A DNA stretch of 64,000 nt, taken from NCBI GenBank assembly GCA_030737835.1, contig JAUJYN010000020.1, positions 1,054,001 through 1,118,000 on the forward strand, read 5' to 3'. The stretch is from Acorus gramineus (taxonomy: Eukaryota > Streptophyta > Magnoliopsida > Acorales > Acoraceae). Below, in pieces: positions 1-12,819 of the stretch; position 1 is the first letter of the stretch, and each line of letters starts with the position of its first letter. A program made the position numbers and the translations under genes. The notes beneath the pieces are model-generated. The model was not told where the DNA came from and did no database searches. It saw only the letters and a program-made list of their open reading frames with translations.

Positions 1-1367
1 ACGCACGCACACCCTCGCCCCGGGCGCACTGCCGCGCCCCAGCCCGCGCGCCCAGACGCGCTGCCGCGCCTCTGCCCTCACTCCCAGACCCGCCGCACGC
101 CGCGCGCACGCTCGCGCGTGCCCGCGCGCACCGCGCGTCCAGCCCCGGGTGCACCCGCGCGCACTGTGCCCCAGCGCAGCACCTCGCGCGCACACCCGCA
201 CGCACTGCGCCCCAGCGCAACACCCCGCGCGCACCCCGGGCGCACGACCGGTCGCCTCCCCGCGCACACCGCACGCAACGCGCCCCTGCGCAACGCTCCG
301 CGCGTACGCCGTGCACTGTGCCCAGCGTGCCCGACCGCACGCGTCCAGCGAGCCAGACAACACGCGCCCAGCGCGCCTCACCGCAGCTCACCCGCCTGCG
401 CCTGCTTGCCTGCGCCTGCCTGCCTGCGCGCGCAGGCTCGCGCGCACGCGCGCCGGTGAGCCTGCATGCACCCGAGCCAACCCTAACACCCTCAACCGCC
501 CCCAACAGCCCCCTCCAACTCCCCAACACCCATGCATAACCAAAAACACCTCCTAACATGCATCTAAACAAGAAAAGGAAGGAAAGAAACTCACCCAAGG
601 AGAGGAAGGGAAGGGGAGGAAGAACGGGTGCTCTTCGCGCACCGAAACACCACCTCCAAGGCCACCACCACCAAGCCCTAAAAGTGGCTGAAATCTGAGG
701 AGAAAAGGGACCATAAGAGGGGTCACACATGAGGGAACTCGAATCCGAGACCATTGGAAGATAGATCGGGTCCTCACCTATCTTTTCTCCTTCTAGGGTT
801 TCTGATTCCAACACCTCTAGCTAGGTCAAAAGAGGGTTTTAAAGAGAGGGAGAGAGAGATTGAGAGGTGGAGAAGATGATGAATAGTTGGGGGGGCACTA
901 TACCTAGGCGTGGACTTAAAGGGGGCCACACACACACCTCACACACTCACCACTTACACTTAGTGAAAAAAAAAGATTAGGTTTAACTAGGTTTAGGTGA
1001 GGTTTAGGTGGGATTTGACCCTAGTCAACCCAACCACACTGAAAGCCAAAACCATTTGACCAAGTCAAAGGTAAACCTTGACCAAGTCAAGTCTCCCAAT
1101 GACTTTTCGCTCGGTCAAAACCCGGATACGATTCGGAACTGTGAAATTCTGAAACGTTACCGGAATTCGATGAAATTTTTGTGAGTGGCTTGAAATGGCA
1201 CCAGGACACATAATATGCAGTTAGATTTTCAATCGGAGTCCTCAAACTCAGGATGATAGCTAAAAGTCCAAAATTTTAGCGGTTCCGATCGAAAAATGAA
1301 AAAGCTGAAAAACTGCCAGAATGCTCCAATGGTTACCAGAAGGCTAAAAAGTGACACATATATAACA
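1..1367 (-). repeat. Family A LTR, partial (outer end)
   Basis: The window opens inside a minus-oriented family A LTR. Its outer end is exact: GTGACACATATATAACA finishes at 1367, matching the ends at 12747, 19121 and 53395. Bases 1-470 are a CpG-dense tract of imperfect GCGCGCAC units, followed by a purine-rich stretch and the conserved block around 1140-1300 seen in all A and B copies. It is inserted into the family B LTR that resumes at 1368. No coding potential is credible. Confidence 0.85.
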
Positions 1368-2567
1368 CGAACCCTCGGGCAGCCATACGCATGGCCCCCC
1401 GCACGCGCACGCACGAATCGCACGCCCGCACGCGCCCTTGCGCCCCTGCTCGCGCGCCCAGATGCGTTGCCGTGCGCGCCCGCGCGCACTGCGCGCCCAG
1501 CCAGCACGTACCCGCGCGCACTGCACGCCCGCGCAGCACCCCGCGAGCACGCCCGGGCGCTCACCCGCGGAGCACCCCGCGCACAGACAACTCCCAATGC
1601 TTGCCCAGCCAACCCTATCCTTCTTTTAACCCTCCTCAACCCCTCACACACACCCTACCTCCTATGCATAGCATGCATGACCTCCCCAACCATCCCAACA
1701 GCCCTAAAAATCAAAAGAAGGGGAAGGGGACTTACCAAAAGAGGGAAAGGGAAAGGGGGAGATGCGGGGCTCTCGACGCGCCCACGGCCACCTCTACCAC
1801 CACCACCACCACCACCACCTCTTCAGCCTCTCCTCAGCCTCCTTCTTGGCTGAAAATCAGGGGGGGAAGGATCATGAAAAGGGAGCTTGAGAGAGGAGGA
1901 TCAACAACACCACACATGCACAAACCTAGTCATGCACTTGCACCATCTCCTTCTCCATCTCATTGAGGAGTTAAAACAAACACTTGGGGGGCTTGAGAGA
2001 GAGGAAGAGAGAGCTTTGAATCCCACGTTGACGTGGGGAGTGGAAGGGAGAGAGAGAGAGAGATATTTATTTGGCACATAAATATCTAAAGAAGGATCAA
2101 ATGACTAAGTCGTCCTTGACCAGAAATTCTGTACATGCTTCACTAGAACAGCCATAACTTCCTCAATATAGCTCCGAATTGCACAATTCCAATTCCGTTG
2201 GAAAGCCAAGAAGATTATCTACAACTTTCATGTTTATGCCAAGATCAAATAATCCCTCCAGCTATTCCGAAATGAGAGCTAAACACAGAACAGGGCTGCT
2301 GTCAGAATTTCCCTCCCCGGGGTATACTTGGAAAAATACCCATAACTTTTACTACATGAATCCAGTTGATCTAATTCCACTTTTGTATGAAAGCTAACTC
2401 GAAACTGAGCATCTCATAATCAACTCATATTTAAACCTCTTCATCTTGGATTTTAACAAAATCAAATCCAAATACCAAATTGGAAATACATAACTTCGAG
2501 GAGAGAAAAAAAGAAATTATGTAGCCAAATTTTCAATCAGAGCTCTCCAAATGACACAGGCACAACA
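1368..2567 (-). repeat. Family B LTR fragment
   Basis: This part matches the outer portion of the complete B-type LTR at 21740-25308: a GC-rich tract (1385-1600), a CACCAC run (1795-1820), a purine-rich block, then the terminal ATGACACAGGCACAACA ending at 2567. The remainder would lie left of the A insertion, outside the window. It is probably the 3' LTR of the minus-oriented B element whose 5' LTR is 3424-5307. Confidence 0.8.
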
Positions 2568-3423
2568 CCCGGTGTGGCCTCTACCTAGTAGCCTCCCAAG
2601 CCAACTATCTCTGCCATATGGGTGCACCAACAAGCATAGTTTCTGGGATCACCTCACAGGGCTCTGGCTTCAACAGGGCAGCTACAACGCACAATGATAT
2701 ATCGAAGCAACTCCAGATGCCACTATGGAACCCTGTCCACAAGCGATCGCCCACCAAGCTGTAATAGGACGCACCCAATCCCGATCGTATGCATCACCAC
2801 TCGCTACAGCACCTTCCAAGTGAGAGGAAAAATCAATCATCAATTTGATGCTTCAAAGGTATTCCTTGACTGGGAAAAGAAACCTTGGGAGGGCACCATG
2901 AGGTCCCGATATAGGATATCCCGACAACCAAACAAGGAACACGGAGTACCCTAGCCCGGGTCTCAACGATGACCCCGCAAGGCCCCTTAATCCTGAGTAG
3001 GAAGGCTGGAAGAAGACATCACCCCTTAATGAGCAATATGCCACATCCTCAAACTTGAAACTGGCGCCGCACGCGAACTCCATGGTTACCAGCAATACTG
3101 ATGCATGGGAAAGAAGCTCCATTTTCGAGACGCAATCCATACCATAGAAATTGCAACCAATTCATCACTATCATACTACTGGGCATGAATCTCCTACCCA
3201 AGCCTTAATCCCGCAACAAGGGATCCAACAACTGACCCTGTTTAGTCGACCTAGTCGACAACTTAAGGGTGGGTCCAGGGGGGTCACGTCAACGGATGCG
3301 AGGAGGCATGTCAGCAACCTAAGGTAACTTCTAAAACAAGAGTATTCGGATGACAATCCTACGACTCATCATCTATACGACTAGACTTAGGCTCTGACAG
3401 GACCAGGTTCGGATACCAACTTT
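2568..3423 (-). mobile_element. Degenerate internal region of a B element
   Basis: This lies between two B LTRs. On the minus strand the gag start is still visible near 3302-3313 (Met-Pro-Pro-Arg, as in the intact gag genes) but a stop follows within a few codons. Bases about 2850-3020 carry a roughly 110-150 bp module also found inside A LTRs and at 13354-13560. I recognise nothing in 2568-2845, and no protein domain survives. The usual polypurine tract is not seen next to 2567, so that end is deleted or rearranged. Confidence 0.55.
3406..3418 (-). other. Primer binding site, initiator Met-tRNA type (mutated)
   Basis: Read on the minus strand this is a version of TGGTATCAGAGCC with two changes, lying just inside the LTR inner end at 3424. 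It matches the intact sites at 15555-15567 and 62642-62654 in position and context. Confidence 0.7.
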
Positions 3424-5307
3424 TGTCACGCCCCAGGGTGGCCGTCCCCGAGACGTGGCAATAATGAAGTATCAGCTATCAATACCTGAGGTCAACAAAG
3501 ACTCCAACAACAACACACAAGGTGGCAAAGCAAAGATAATGATAACTAACTGAAAAGCGGAAGCATAAGATATCAACAATGTCTGTAAACCAATAACATT
3601 ATTACAGACTCGAATACACAATCACTGTCCTGTGAGAGCCAAGTCTAGTCCAAATAAAATACAACCTGTGCCACATGCATGATTTACAATACATAAAATG
3701 ACTCTAGGACTGCTGATAGTCTCGCACTCACCACCCGCCGGACAGAACGCTCCACGCATATAAGACCATGCCACAGGGAAGCTCCAGCTCCACGCCCAAC
3801 ACTGCCCCTGAAAAGAAACAGTATGCGAGGGGTGAGCTACAAGCTCAGTGAGTGGCTCGAAACCAATCACCATACAATAGTTCAATACCAAAACAATTTC
3901 CTTCCAAGGAAAAACATGGGTAGAAACCCAATGGATAACAAGGTCACACGGCGGCGCGACCAACCTCACCCTCACCCTCACTCCCGGAGGAAGACTCTTG
4001 GGACTTTTGGGGAGAGACCATACCGTTGGTCGAAGAGACGTGGAATTACTGGTCCACACAACACTACTGAATCACCAACCTCACCCTCACCCTCACTCCC
4101 GAAGGGAGACTCTTGGGTCTCTTAGGGAGAGACCATACCATTGGTCGACGAGACCCAGAATTACTGGTCTACACAACACTACTGGATCATCTACATCGAG
4201 ATAACTGCCCAACGATGTCTTTGAACATCGATACGCAACCGGACCCAACAACTATGGGAACGGACGAACCACGAATGGGTCACGCGACGATGTGTCTTCA
4301 CCTCATCCTCACCCTCACCCTTTAGAGGTGACATAGGACTTTTGGAGAGATTAGACTCCTCTACACCCTTGGTCCACCGGTAGCCCTTTCCCCGGGTAGT
4401 CACTACCTGGTATACTCCCACGATCAGTACGCTTCCGAACGCCTCGGTGGTACCTACGGATGGGAGCCCTCTGTCAGGACAGCTTTTCCAACGTCGAGAA
4501 GTTCCTACATCGGATCCAACGAAGGGGAGAACGATTCCACGCTCGCAATATCATTCGTTAGCCCTCTCCCGGGTAGCCTCTACCTGGTATACCCCCACGA
4601 TCAGTACATCTTGCCACATGCATCGATAGTACCTACAGGTGGGGGCCCTCTGTCAGGACAGCTACAACCCGGGCCGCTTCAACATGAACAATATTGGGAG
4701 GAAACACTCCATGTTCACAAAGCGAACCCAATGGAAAAACAACTACTCTCGATAATCACATATCCATGATAGTGAACACTATTGTACTCCCACATGGTTG
4801 CGTCGCTCGAACACAAGGGGGTTGCCTCTGCTCTCACGCAGAAATAATCCCAAGGCACATAACCCAACAGGCGGTTCATATACACGCCTAACACGGGTAG
4901 GCCTAGCTTAATGCCCCAACTACCGGCTTAACAAAACCGATAAAATAACCAAGTGATTGCTTAACCACTAAGAAAATGGGGGTAAGGTTACCCAAGGTCA
5001 CCACATCCTCAAAAATATCACACACTATTCGACTAATCAAACTAGGAACTCTCTCAAAACCCGGATACAGTTCGGAACTGCATATTTTTCAAAATGTTAC
5101 CAGAATTCGATGAAATTTTTATGGGTAGTACTAAACGGTACCAGGACCCATAATATACAGTTAGATTTTCAATCAGAGTACTCTAACTCCCGCAGGTGGC
5201 TAAAAGTCAAAATTTTAGCGACTCCGAACGAAAAAGAAAAAGGCCCTGAATGACCTAGATGTGACCAAGGCTCAACCGAAATGGCTCCAAATGACACAGG
5301 CATAACA
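3424..5307 (-). repeat. Family B LTR (5' LTR of a minus element)
   Basis: It starts TGTCACGCCCC and ends ATGACACAGGCATAACA, 1884 bp. It is much shorter than the 3.57 kb copy at 21740-25308 because the GC-rich section is missing. It holds a 115 bp tandem pair (about 3965-4193) with CCCTCA-rich starts, and repeats of a block containing CTGTCAGGACAG (about 4475 and 4648). It abuts a plus-oriented B LTR at 5308, so the two form a long inverted repeat. Confidence 0.85.
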
Positions 5308-7184
5308 GGCATGCACCTATTAGTGCGCGAGATCGCGCTTGACCCTTCCCTTTTAAGTTGGTGATATCCAACGCATGCTTAAGTTATGCCTTGTGTGCTT
5401 ATATGATTAACGGCCACATATGCATGTTTAAGTGGGCCATACCATGTATGCATGTTGTATGATTTGTTGTTTATGATGTAAATCCATGTTAGGGGTCACC
5501 CTTATGGTCAATTATTAGATGATGGTGCATATGGTTCATGCACATAACTAAAATATAATTCTCCTGGATATATATGCGCATGTTAAAACTGATTAGGCCT
5601 ATCTGAAATAGGCATGGGTATGACCCGTTGTCGGGTTGTACCTTATTAGTTAGAGCGCTAGCGATGTAATCGCCCCGTGCATCCGAGAGATGCACTCGTT
5701 TGGAATTCAAGAGAATTCATTATCTTATCGGTTTTGTTAAGCCGGTAGTTGTGACATTAAGCTAGGCCTACCCGTGCTAGGCGTGTATATGAACCGCCTA
5801 TTGGGTTATGTGCCTTGGGATTATTTCTGCGTGAGAGCAGAGGCAACCCCCTTGTGACTGAGCGACGCAACCGTGTGGGAGTACAATAGTGTTCAATATC
5901 ATCGATATGTGATTATCGAGAGTAGTTGTTTTTTCATTTGGGTTCGCTTTGCGAACATGGAGTGTTTCCTCCCAATGTCGTCCGTGTTGAAGCGGCCCGG
6001 GTTGTAGCTGTCCTGACAGAGGGCCCCCACCTGTAGGTACTATCGATGCATGCGGAAAGATGTACTAATCATGGGGGTATACCAGGTAGAGGCTACCCGG
6101 GAGAGGGCTAACGAATGATATTGCGAGCATGAAATCGTTCTCCCCTTCGTTGGATCCGATGTAGGAACTTTCCGGCGTTGAAAAAGCTGTCCTGACAGAG
6201 GGCTCCCATCCGTAGGTACCACCGATGCGTTCGGAAGCGTACTGATCGTGGGAGTATACCAGGTAGAGGCTACGTGGGGAAAGGGCTACCAGTGGACCAA
6301 GGGTGTAGAGGAGTCTAATCTCTCCAAAAGTCCTATGTCACCTCTAAACTGTGAGGGTGAGGATGAGGTGAAGACATGTCACCGCGTGACCCATTCGTTG
6401 TTTGTCCGTTCCCATAGTTGTTGGGTCCGGTTGCGTATCGATGTTCAAAGACATCGTTGGGTAGTTATCTCGATGTAGATGATCCAGTAGTGTTGTGTAG
6501 ACCAGTAATTCCGGGTCTCTTCGACCAACGGTATGGTCTCTCCCCAAGAGTCCCAAGAGTCTCCCTCCATGAGTGAGGGTGAGGGTGAGGTTGGTGATCC
6601 AGTAGTGTTGTGTGGACCAGTAATTCCGCGTCTCTTCGACCAACGGTATGGTCTCTCCCCAAAAGTCCCAAGAGTCTTCCTCCGTGAGTGAGGGTGAGGG
6701 TGAGGTTGGTCGCGCCGCCGCATGACCCTGTTATCCATTGGGTTTCCACCCATGTTTTCCTTGAAAAGAAATTGCTTTAGTATTGAACTGTTGTATTGGT
6801 GATTGGTTTCCAGCCACTCACTGAGCTTGTAGCTCACCCCTCGCATACTGTTTCTTTTTAGGGGCAGTGTTGGGCGTGGAGATGGAGCTTCCCTGTGGCG
6901 TGGTCTTATGGGCGTGGAGCGTTCTTCCGATGGGTGGCGAGTGCGAGGCTGTCAGCAGTCCTAGAGTCATTTTATGTATTGTAAATCGTGCATGTGGCAC
7001 AGGTTGTATTTTATTTGGACTAGACTTGGCTCTCACAGGACAATGATTGTGTATTCGAGTCTGTAATAATTTTTTTGGTTTACAGACATTGTTGATATCT
7101 TATGCTTCCGCTTTTCAGTCAATTATCATTATCTTTGCTTTGCCACCTTGTGTGTTGTTGTTGGAGTCTTTGTTGACCTCAGGT
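5308..7184 (+). repeat. Family B LTR, plus orientation, 5'-truncated (unit 1)
   Basis: The sequence starts abruptly at a point homologous to 25634 in the complete plus-oriented LTR and runs to the A insertion at 7185. It is largely the reverse complement of 3424-4935. The missing start is explained if the minus B element ending at 5307 was inserted into this LTR; the other half would be left of the window. Confidence 0.82.
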
Positions 7185-8661
7185 TGTCACGCCCTAGGGC
7201 GGCCGTCCCCGGGACGCGGCAGGTGTATATATCATATCAGAGGCCTACACATGAGGTCAAATACATATACTCTAAACCACAGATAAAAATGACAACATAG
7301 ATCAAACAAGGCTGACATAATATATACACAATATAGCGGAAGCTAAAACTGAGTCTGTAAATAAAACATATTACAGACTCGATACACAATCATACGTCCT
7401 GTGAGAGCCAATATACATAGAAACAACTGAATATATATACAGACGCGTGCCAAGCACGGAAATAAAATACATACTGCCAAGAAAAGGGATGCTGATAGCC
7501 TCTGGCACTCGCGGACGTAGCGCTGCTTTGCTACTGAAGGAATCCCTCGGAAAGCTCCAACTGCTGCTCCGGCTCCAGCTCAGGCTCAGTGACCACTGGG
7601 GAAAAACATATGCGAGGGGTGAGCCACACGCTCAGTGAACGGCACAACCCATGCATCACAGACAATATTGACCATATCATACTAATCCAGCTATTCATCC
7701 CGCCTCCACGGGGCAGGAACAACATAAACATTTGTCCATCTTAAACCACAATTTCCATAACCCAGATCATACCCTCACCCTTACCCCTCAACAGGGGACT
7801 CAGGATATTGGGACTAACAATCAACCATAAACAAAACCAGCGGGTCGCTCATCGCCAACCCACTACACCCTCACCCTCACCTTTCCAAAGGTGACATAGG
7901 ATTTTGGGACTGACTAGGCTGTTGGTCACCCTTAGTCCACCGATAGTCTCTCCTCCACTCCGTAGGCCGCTTGGTCTCCACCCACAACTTCAGCACAGTC
8001 CGAAACCAAATCAGGAGGCGCCTACTGATGTGGGTCCTCCGAGGGACGGCCTTTCTAACGCTGGGGGTAGCCTCTACCGGATCCAACGAAGGGAACAGAA
8101 CAGCCTATCCATACGCATATGATCCACTCGGATCCGCCGACAACACATCTCTACAACTCAAATGTCATGAACTCTTCAGAGTTCCTCCAGGGCGCATATC
8201 CAAGATGCGGGGAACATGTACAATCAAAAGCAAGGTTGGAATATCATTGGGGGAAAGAAACCCGGGAGGGCGGCGTGAGTTCCCGATACAGGATACCCCG
8301 ACAACCAAACAAGGAACACGGAGTACCCTAACACGGGTCTCACCGCTGTCCTCGCAAGGCCCCTCCCCTATAATATTCACCAATCATGCTAATAATCATA
8401 CCAATCATACAACATTACTTATAATATTATTGGGACAGAAACCTTGGGAGGGCAGCGTGAGTTCCCGATACAGGACACCCCGACAACCAAACAAGGAACA
8501 CGGAGTACCCTAACACGGGTCTCAATGTTGACCTCGCAAGGCTCCTCCCGATAATATTACCTAAGGCATGCGATTTAACATACACTATCATTTAATTTAA
8601 TAAATAAACTAGTAGGACGCATACATAGGCCGAGGTTTCCTAACATGAAACAGGGGACATG
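7185..8661 (-). repeat. Family A LTR fragment (unit 1)
   Basis: It begins TGTCACGCCCTAGGGCGG, preceded by the same CAGGT that flanks the full element at 10910, and stops at the duplication joint. It contains two copies of the 110 bp module (about 8246-8360 and 8430-8560) and the two-stem motif at 8169-8209. It is a duplicate of 10910-12385, not an independent insertion. Confidence 0.88.
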
Positions 8662-11600
8662 ACCGATAAAATAACAAAGTGATTGCTTCACCACTAAGCA
8701 AAGGGGGGTAAGGTTACCCAAGGTCACCACATCCTCAAAAATATCTCACACTATTCGACTAATCAAACTAGGAACTCTCAAAATCCGGATACAGTTCGGA
8801 ATTGCATATTTTTCAAAACGTTACTAGAATTCGATGAAATTTTTATGGGTAGTACTAAACGGTACCAGGACCCATAATATACAGTTAGATTTTCAATCAG
8901 AGTACTCTAACTCCCGCAGGTGGCTAAAAGTCAAAATTTTAGCGACTCCGAACGAAAAAGAAAAAGGCACTGAATGACCCAGATGTGACCAAGACTTAAC
9001 CGAAATGGCTCCAAATGACACAGGCATAACAGGCATGCACCTATTAGTGCGCGAGATCGCGCTTGACCCTTCCCTTTTAAGTTGGTGATATCCAACGCAT
9101 GCTTAAGTTATGCATTGTGTGCTTATATGATTAATGGCCACGTATGCATGTTTAAGTGGGCCATACCATGTATGCATGTTGTATGATTTGTTGTTTATGA
9201 TGTAAATCCATGTTAGGGGTCACCCTTATGGTCAATTATTAGATGATGGTGCATATGGTTCATGCACATAACTAAAATATAATTCTCCTGGATATGTATG
9301 CGCATGTTAAAACTAATTAGGCCTATCTGAAATAGGCATGGGTATGACCCGTTGTTGGGTTGTACCTTATTAGTTAGAGCGCTAGCGATGTAATCGCCCC
9401 GTGCATCCGAGTGATGCACTCGTTTGGAATTCAAGAGAATTCATTATCTTATCGGTTTTGTTAAGCCGGTAGTTGTGGCATTAAGCTAGGCCTACCCGTG
9501 CTAGGCGTGTATATGAACCGCCTATTGGGTTATGTGCCTTGGGATTATTTCTGCGTGAGAGCAGAGGAAACCCCCTTGTGACTGAGCGACGCAACCGTGT
9601 GGGAGTACAATAGTGTTCAATATCATCGATATGTGATTATCGAGAGTAGTTGTTTTTTTTCATTTGGGTTCGCTTTGCGAACATGGAGTGTTTCCTCATA
9701 ATGTCGTCCATGTTGAAGCGGCCCGGGTTGTAGCTGTCCTGACAGAGGGCCCCCACCTGTAGGTACTATCGATGCATGCGGAAAGATGTACTAATCATGG
9801 GGGTATACCAGGTAGAGGCTACCCGGGAGAGGGCTAACGAATGATATTGCGAGCATGAAATCGTTCTCCCCTTCGTTGGATCCGATGTAGGAACTTTCCG
9901 GCGTTGAAAAAGCTGTCCTGACAGAGGGCTCCCATCCGTAGGTACCACCGATGCATTCGGAAGCGTACTGATCGTGGGAGTATACCAGGTAGAGGCTACC
10001 CAGGGAAAGGGCTACCAGTGGACCAAGGGTGTAGAGGAGTCTAATCTCTCCAAAAGTCCTATGTCACCTCTAAAGGGTGAGGGTGAGGATGAGGTGAAGA
10101 CACGTCACCGCGTGACCATTCGTTGTTCGTCCGTTTCCATAGTTGTTGGGTCCGGTTGCGTATCGATGTTCAAAGACATCGTTGGGTAGTTATCTCGATG
10201 TAGATGATCCTGTAGTGTTGTGTAGACCAGTAATTCCGGGTCTCTTCGACCAACGGTATGGTCTCTCCCCAAGAGTCCCAAGAGTCTCCCTCCAAGAGTG
10301 AGGGTGAGGGTGAGGTTGGTGATCCAGTAGTGTTGTGTGGACCAGTAATTCCGCGTCTCTTCGACCAACGGTATGGTCTCTCCCCAAAAGTCCCAAGAGT
10401 CTTCCTCCGGGAGTGAGGGTGAGGGTGAGGTTGGTCGCGCCGCCGCGTGACCCTGTTATCCATTGGGTTTCCACCCATGTTTTCCTTGAAAGGAAATTGC
10501 TTTAGTATTGAACTGTTGTATTGGTGATTGGTTTCCAGCCACTCACTGAGCTTGTAGCTCACCCCTCACATACTGTTTCTTTTTAGGGGCAGTGTTGGGC
10601 GTGGAGATGGAGCTTCCCTGTGGCGTGGTCTTATGGGCGTGGAGCGTTCTTCCGATGGGTGGCGAGTGCGAGGCTGTCAGCAGTCCTAGAGTCATTTTAT
10701 GTATTGTAAATCGTGCATGTGGCACAGGTTGTATTTTATTTGGACTAGACTTGGCTCTCACAGGACAATGATTGTGTATTCGAGTCTGTAATAATTTTTT
10801 TGGTTTACAGACATTGTTGATATCTTATGCTTCCGCTTTTCAGTCAATTATCATTATCTTTGCTTTGCCACCTTGTGTGTTGTTGTTGGAGTCTTTGTTG
10901 ACCTCAGGTTGTCACGCCCTAGGGCGGCCGTCCCCGGGACGCGGCAGGTGTATATATCATATCAGAGGCCTACACATGAGGTCAAATACATATACTCTAA
11001 ACCACAGATAAAAATGACAACATAGATCAAACAAGGCTGACATAATATATACACAATATAGCGGAAGCTAAAACTGAGTCTGTAATCAAAACATATTACA
11101 GACTCGATACACAATCATACGTCCTGTGAGAGCCAATATACATAGAAACAACTGAATATATACAGACGCATGGCAAGCACGGAAATAAAATACATACAGC
11201 TAAGAAAAGGGATGCTGATAGCCTCTGGCACTCGCGGACGTAGCGCTGCTCTGCTACTGAAGGAATCCCTCGGAAAGCTCCAACTGCTGCTCCGGCTCCA
11301 GCTCAGGCTCAGTGACCACTGGGGAAAAACATATGCGAGGGGTGAGCCACACGCTCAGTGAACGGCACAACCCATGCATCACAGACAATATTGACCATAT
11401 CATATTAATCCAGCTATTCATCCCGCCTCCACGGGGCAGGAACAACATAAACATTTGTCCATCTTAAACCACAATTTCCATAACCCAGATCATACCCTCA
11501 CCCTTACCCCTCAACAGGGGACTCAGGATATTGGGACTAACAATCAACCATAAACAAAACCAGCGGGTCGCTCATCGCCAACCCACTACACCCTCACCCT

Positions 11601-12385
11601 CACCTTTCCAAAGGTGACATAGGATTTTGGGACTGACTAGGCTGTTGGTCACCCTTAGTCCACCGATAGTCTCTCCTCCACTCCGTAGGCCGCTTGGTCT
11701 CCACCCACAACTTCAGCACAGTCCGAAACCAAATCAGGAGGCGCCTACTGATGTGGGTCCTCCGAGGGACGGCCTTTCTAACGCTGGGGGTAGCCTCTAC
11801 CGGATCCAACGAAGGGAACAGAACAGCCTATCCATACGCATATGATCCACTCGGATCCGCCGACAACACATCTCTACAACTCAAATGTCATGAACTCTTC
11901 AGAGTTCCTCCAGGGCGCATATCCAAGATGCGGGGAACATGTACAATCAAAAGCAAGGTTGGAATATCATTGGGGGAAAGAAACCCGGGAGGGCGGCGTG
12001 AGTTCCCGATACAGGGTACCCCGACAACCAAACAAGGAACACGGAGTACCCTAACACGGGTCTCACCGCTGTCCTCGCAAGGTCCCTCCCCTATAATATT
12101 CACCAATCATGCTAATAATCATACCAATCATACAACATTACTTATAATATTATTGGGACTAGAAACCTTGGGAGGGCAGCGTGAGTTCCCGATACAGGAC
12201 ACCCCGACAACCAAACAAGGAACACGGAGTACCCTAACACGGGTCTCAATGTTGACCTCGCAAGGCTCCTCCCGATAATATTACCTAAGGCATGCGATTT
12301 AACATACACTATCATTTAATTTAATAAATAAACTAGTAGGACGCATACATAGGCCGAGGTTTCCTAACATGAAACAGGGGACATG
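8662..12385. repeat. Tandem duplication, unit 2 (3.72 kb)
   Basis: This is the second copy of 4936-8661. Here the sequence continues naturally past 12385 into the rest of the A LTR, so unit 2 holds the original right boundary and unit 1 the original left boundary, as expected for unequal crossing over. The inner joints (B minus end at 9031, B plus to A at 10909/10910) are identical to unit 1. Confidence 0.92.
9032..10909 (+). repeat. Family B LTR, plus orientation (unit 2), split by an A element
   Basis: This is the same as 5308-7184. Its final 60 bp, ending GGGGCGTGACA, lie at 19127-19186 beyond the A element 10910-19121. The five bases CAGGT at 10905-10909 are repeated at 19122-19126, which proves the split. 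Confidence 0.9.
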
Positions 12386-12747
12386 GTGCATGGCTCATAC
12401 ACATATCCTAAGGGTGCAAGTCCCTAACATATTTGGTAGGGATGATGAATAGTGACATAAGATATTTTCTCACCCACTATTTATACCAAGTCACTTAAAA
12501 ACCCAGATACGCCCGGAACTGCGAATTTTTGGGAACGTTACCGGAATTCGATGAAATCTTCGTGAGAGGCTTAAAATGGCACCAGGACACCAAATATGCA
12601 GTTAGATTTCCAATCGGAGTCCTCTAGCTTAGGACGATGGCTAACAGTCCAAAAATTTGCGGTTCCGATCGAAAACCGGTAAAAACCAAAAAACTGCCAG
12701 AACGCTCTAACGGTTACCAGCAGGCTAAAAGTGACACATATATAACA
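10910..12747 (-). repeat. 3' LTR of the A element, internally deleted
   Basis: It is 1838 bp against 3549 bp for the partner LTR at 15573-19121. The missing piece corresponds to about 17098-18803, which carries the GC-rich tract; the joint is near 12440, where CTAACAT runs into TTGGTAGGG. A TATAAATA box survives on the minus strand at 12478-12485, about 265 bp from the LTR start. Confidence 0.88.
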
Positions 12748-12763
12748 TTCTTCCCCCCTTAGG
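12748..12763 (-). other. Polypurine tract
   Basis: Read on the minus strand, CTAAGGGGGGAAGAA sits directly against the LTR start at 12747. This is the position and composition expected of the plus-strand primer of a gypsy element. Confidence 0.8.
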
Positions 12764-12819
12764 AAATTTTGTCCTCAAAATATGCAAAAACATCTAGGAG
12801 GGGAAAAGATGCGTCACAC

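Larger units (their letters stand above)
4936..8661. repeat. Tandem duplication, unit 1 (3.72 kb)
   Basis: This unit is directly repeated at 8662-12385. It holds the tail of the minus B LTR (4936-5307), a plus B LTR piece (5308-7184) and the start of a minus A LTR (7185-8661). Corresponding positions are offset by 3723-3726 bp and differ at scattered single bases. The novel joint is at 8660/8661, where ACATG of the A LTR runs directly into B LTR sequence. Confidence 0.92.

Noticed and set aside
2694..2954. Small open frames ending in RQPNKEHGVP, seen many times
   Set aside because: They come from the 110 bp LTR module. Upstream parts differ between copies and start codons are not conserved, so they are not a gene family.
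3965..4200. CCCTCACCCTCACC repeats resembling telomere sequence
   Set aside because: Plant telomere repeats are CCCTAAA. These are CCCTCA units within a 115 bp repeat of the B LTR.
7877..8513. Overlapping frames of 69-180 codons on both strands
   Set aside because: They lie inside an A LTR and are duplicated with it. They are repetitive and match no known domain.
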